Shown here: one piece after another, positions 6,285 to 6,583 of the stretch
Layout of the letters: each line of letters begins with the position of its first letter
How positions within the stretch are numbered: position 1 is the first letter of the stretch
NCBI GenBank assembly: GCA_013812065.1
Contig: JACCUC010000312.1
Location: forward strand, 1-6,583
Direction of reading: 5' to 3'
Origin: Thermoleophilaceae bacterium
GTDB taxonomy: Bacteria; Actinomycetota; Thermoleophilia; Solirubrobacterales; Thermoleophilaceae
DNA length: 6,583 nt
Notes under the pieces: generated by a model
Database searches by the model: none
What the model saw: the letters and a program-made list of their open reading frames with translations, nothing else
What the model was told of the DNA's origin: nothing
Position numbers and translations under genes: made by a program

Positions 6285-6330
6285 TGCGCTCCGCTGAGCC
6301 TACAGGCACAGACCGCTCCGCTTCCCCGAG
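6285..6330. promoter_or_regulatory. Short divergent intergenic region
   Basis: Forty-six bases separate the aminotransferase ATG from the likely N-terminus of the divergent membrane-protein gene. On the minus strand TAGGCT (6302-6297) fits a TANNNT -10, but would leave only a very short leader. The 9-mer CGCTCCGCT is repeated at 6287-6295 and 6314-6322; the first copy includes the aminotransferase GGAG ribosome binding site. No convincing -35 is seen on either strand. Confidence 0.3.
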
Positions 6331-6583
6331 ATCCCCCTCTTCCTCGACATCGGCCAGGGCGCCGGGCTCGCCGGCGCGAGCGGAGTGCGTCCCTTCCTTC
6401 CCCCGCTGCTCGCGGGCGCCCTCGCCGGCGGCGACATCGGCCTCGACTACGAGGGCAGCTCGTTCGCCTTTCTCGAGTCGCCGGTCTTCCTGGCCGCCGT
6501 GCTCCTCCTCGCGGTGATCGCCTACGCCGTCGAGCGCGCCGGCGCGAGCCGCGTCCTCGAGGTGGCGCTGCCCGTCGCCGGAC
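6331..6583 (+). CDS. DUF4126-like integral membrane protein, C-terminus beyond the right edge
   Basis: Eighty-four residues are visible and the frame is open to the window end. They read as a membrane protein: IPLFLDIGQGAGLAGASG (1-18), VRPFLPPLLAGALAGG (19-34), a short polar linker IGLDYEGSSFAFLES (36-50), then a clear hydrophobic segment PVFLAAVLLLAVIAYAV (51-67). The pattern resembles DUF4126 proteins of high-GC actinobacteria; function unknown. Third codon positions are nearly all G or C, which supports real coding. The start is a problem: the frame is open back to a TGA at 6295-6297 but has no ATG, GTG or TTG before GTG 6385-6387, which lies inside the conserved part. I placed the start at ATC 6331 by where the family-like sequence begins. 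A rare start codon, a mutated start or a sequence error would all fit. Confidence 0.6.
   Translation, partial: MPLFLDIGQGAGLAGASGVRPFLPPLLAGALAGGDIGLDYEGSSFAFLESPVFLAAVLLLAVIAYAVERAGASRVLEVALPVAG

Noticed and set aside
5086..6309. A 407-codon minus-strand open frame in another phase of the aminotransferase gene
   Set aside because: Its translation is Arg/Gly/Ala low complexity with no family motif, while the overlapping frame encodes a complete aminotransferase. Long spurious frames are expected at this GC content.
1..6583. Mobile element, CRISPR, toxin-antitoxin, defence island or RNA gene
   Set aside because: No transposase, integrase, terminal inverted repeats, spaced repeats, tRNA cloverleaf or defence-related domain was seen; the genes are chromosomal metabolic or housekeeping types with uniform composition.

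Overview
This window looks like chromosomal DNA of a high-GC actinobacterium. The deep-branching class Thermoleophilia (Solirubrobacterales and relatives) is my best guess, from the strong G/C bias at third codon positions, frequent GTG starts, a DUF151 protein typical of actinobacteria, and a DUF4126-like membrane protein with a GQGAGLAGASGVRPFLP stretch. That placement comes from memory of protein families, not from a marker gene. There are seven protein genes, two of them cut by the window edges. I see no RNA gene, insertion sequence, CRISPR array or phage gene.

Left block (1-3201, all minus strand, read right to left): a HAD-superfamily phosphatase, a 113-base gap, a NodU/CmcH/TobZ-family O-carbamoyltransferase, and a family 2 glycosyltransferase whose GTG start overlaps the carbamoyltransferase stop as GTGA. 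The glycosyltransferase runs off the left edge. The carbamoyltransferase and glycosyltransferase are almost certainly made together and probably build or decorate a carbamoylated glycan or glycolipid. The HAD gene may share their transcript, but nothing proves it.

Middle (3202-3840): a divergent intergenic region of about 120 bases holds a candidate -10 box (TAGACT) and overlapping direct and inverted repeats. It leads into a plus-strand DUF151 ('bifunctional nuclease') gene, which ends 10 bases from the convergent end of the next gene.

Right block (3841-6284, minus strand): a fold-type I aminotransferase of the LysN/2-aminoadipate type with unusual N- and C-terminal tails, followed by a D-alanine-D-alanine ligase. 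These two also share a GTGA overlap. Ligase and aminotransferase are probably co-translated, pointing to amino-acid or peptidoglycan-precursor metabolism, but the aminotransferase substrate cannot be read from the sequence.

Right edge (about 6331-6583, plus strand): the N-terminal part of a DUF4126-like membrane protein, divergent from the aminotransferase. Its frame has no ATG, GTG or TTG where the protein should begin, which is the most concrete oddity here.

Most of the window is ordinary chromosomal gene content. I did not find a clearly new biological system. The best leads are the carbamoyltransferase-glycosyltransferase pair, the aminotransferase-ligase pair, the missing start codon at the right edge, and the repeat structure before the DUF151 gene.
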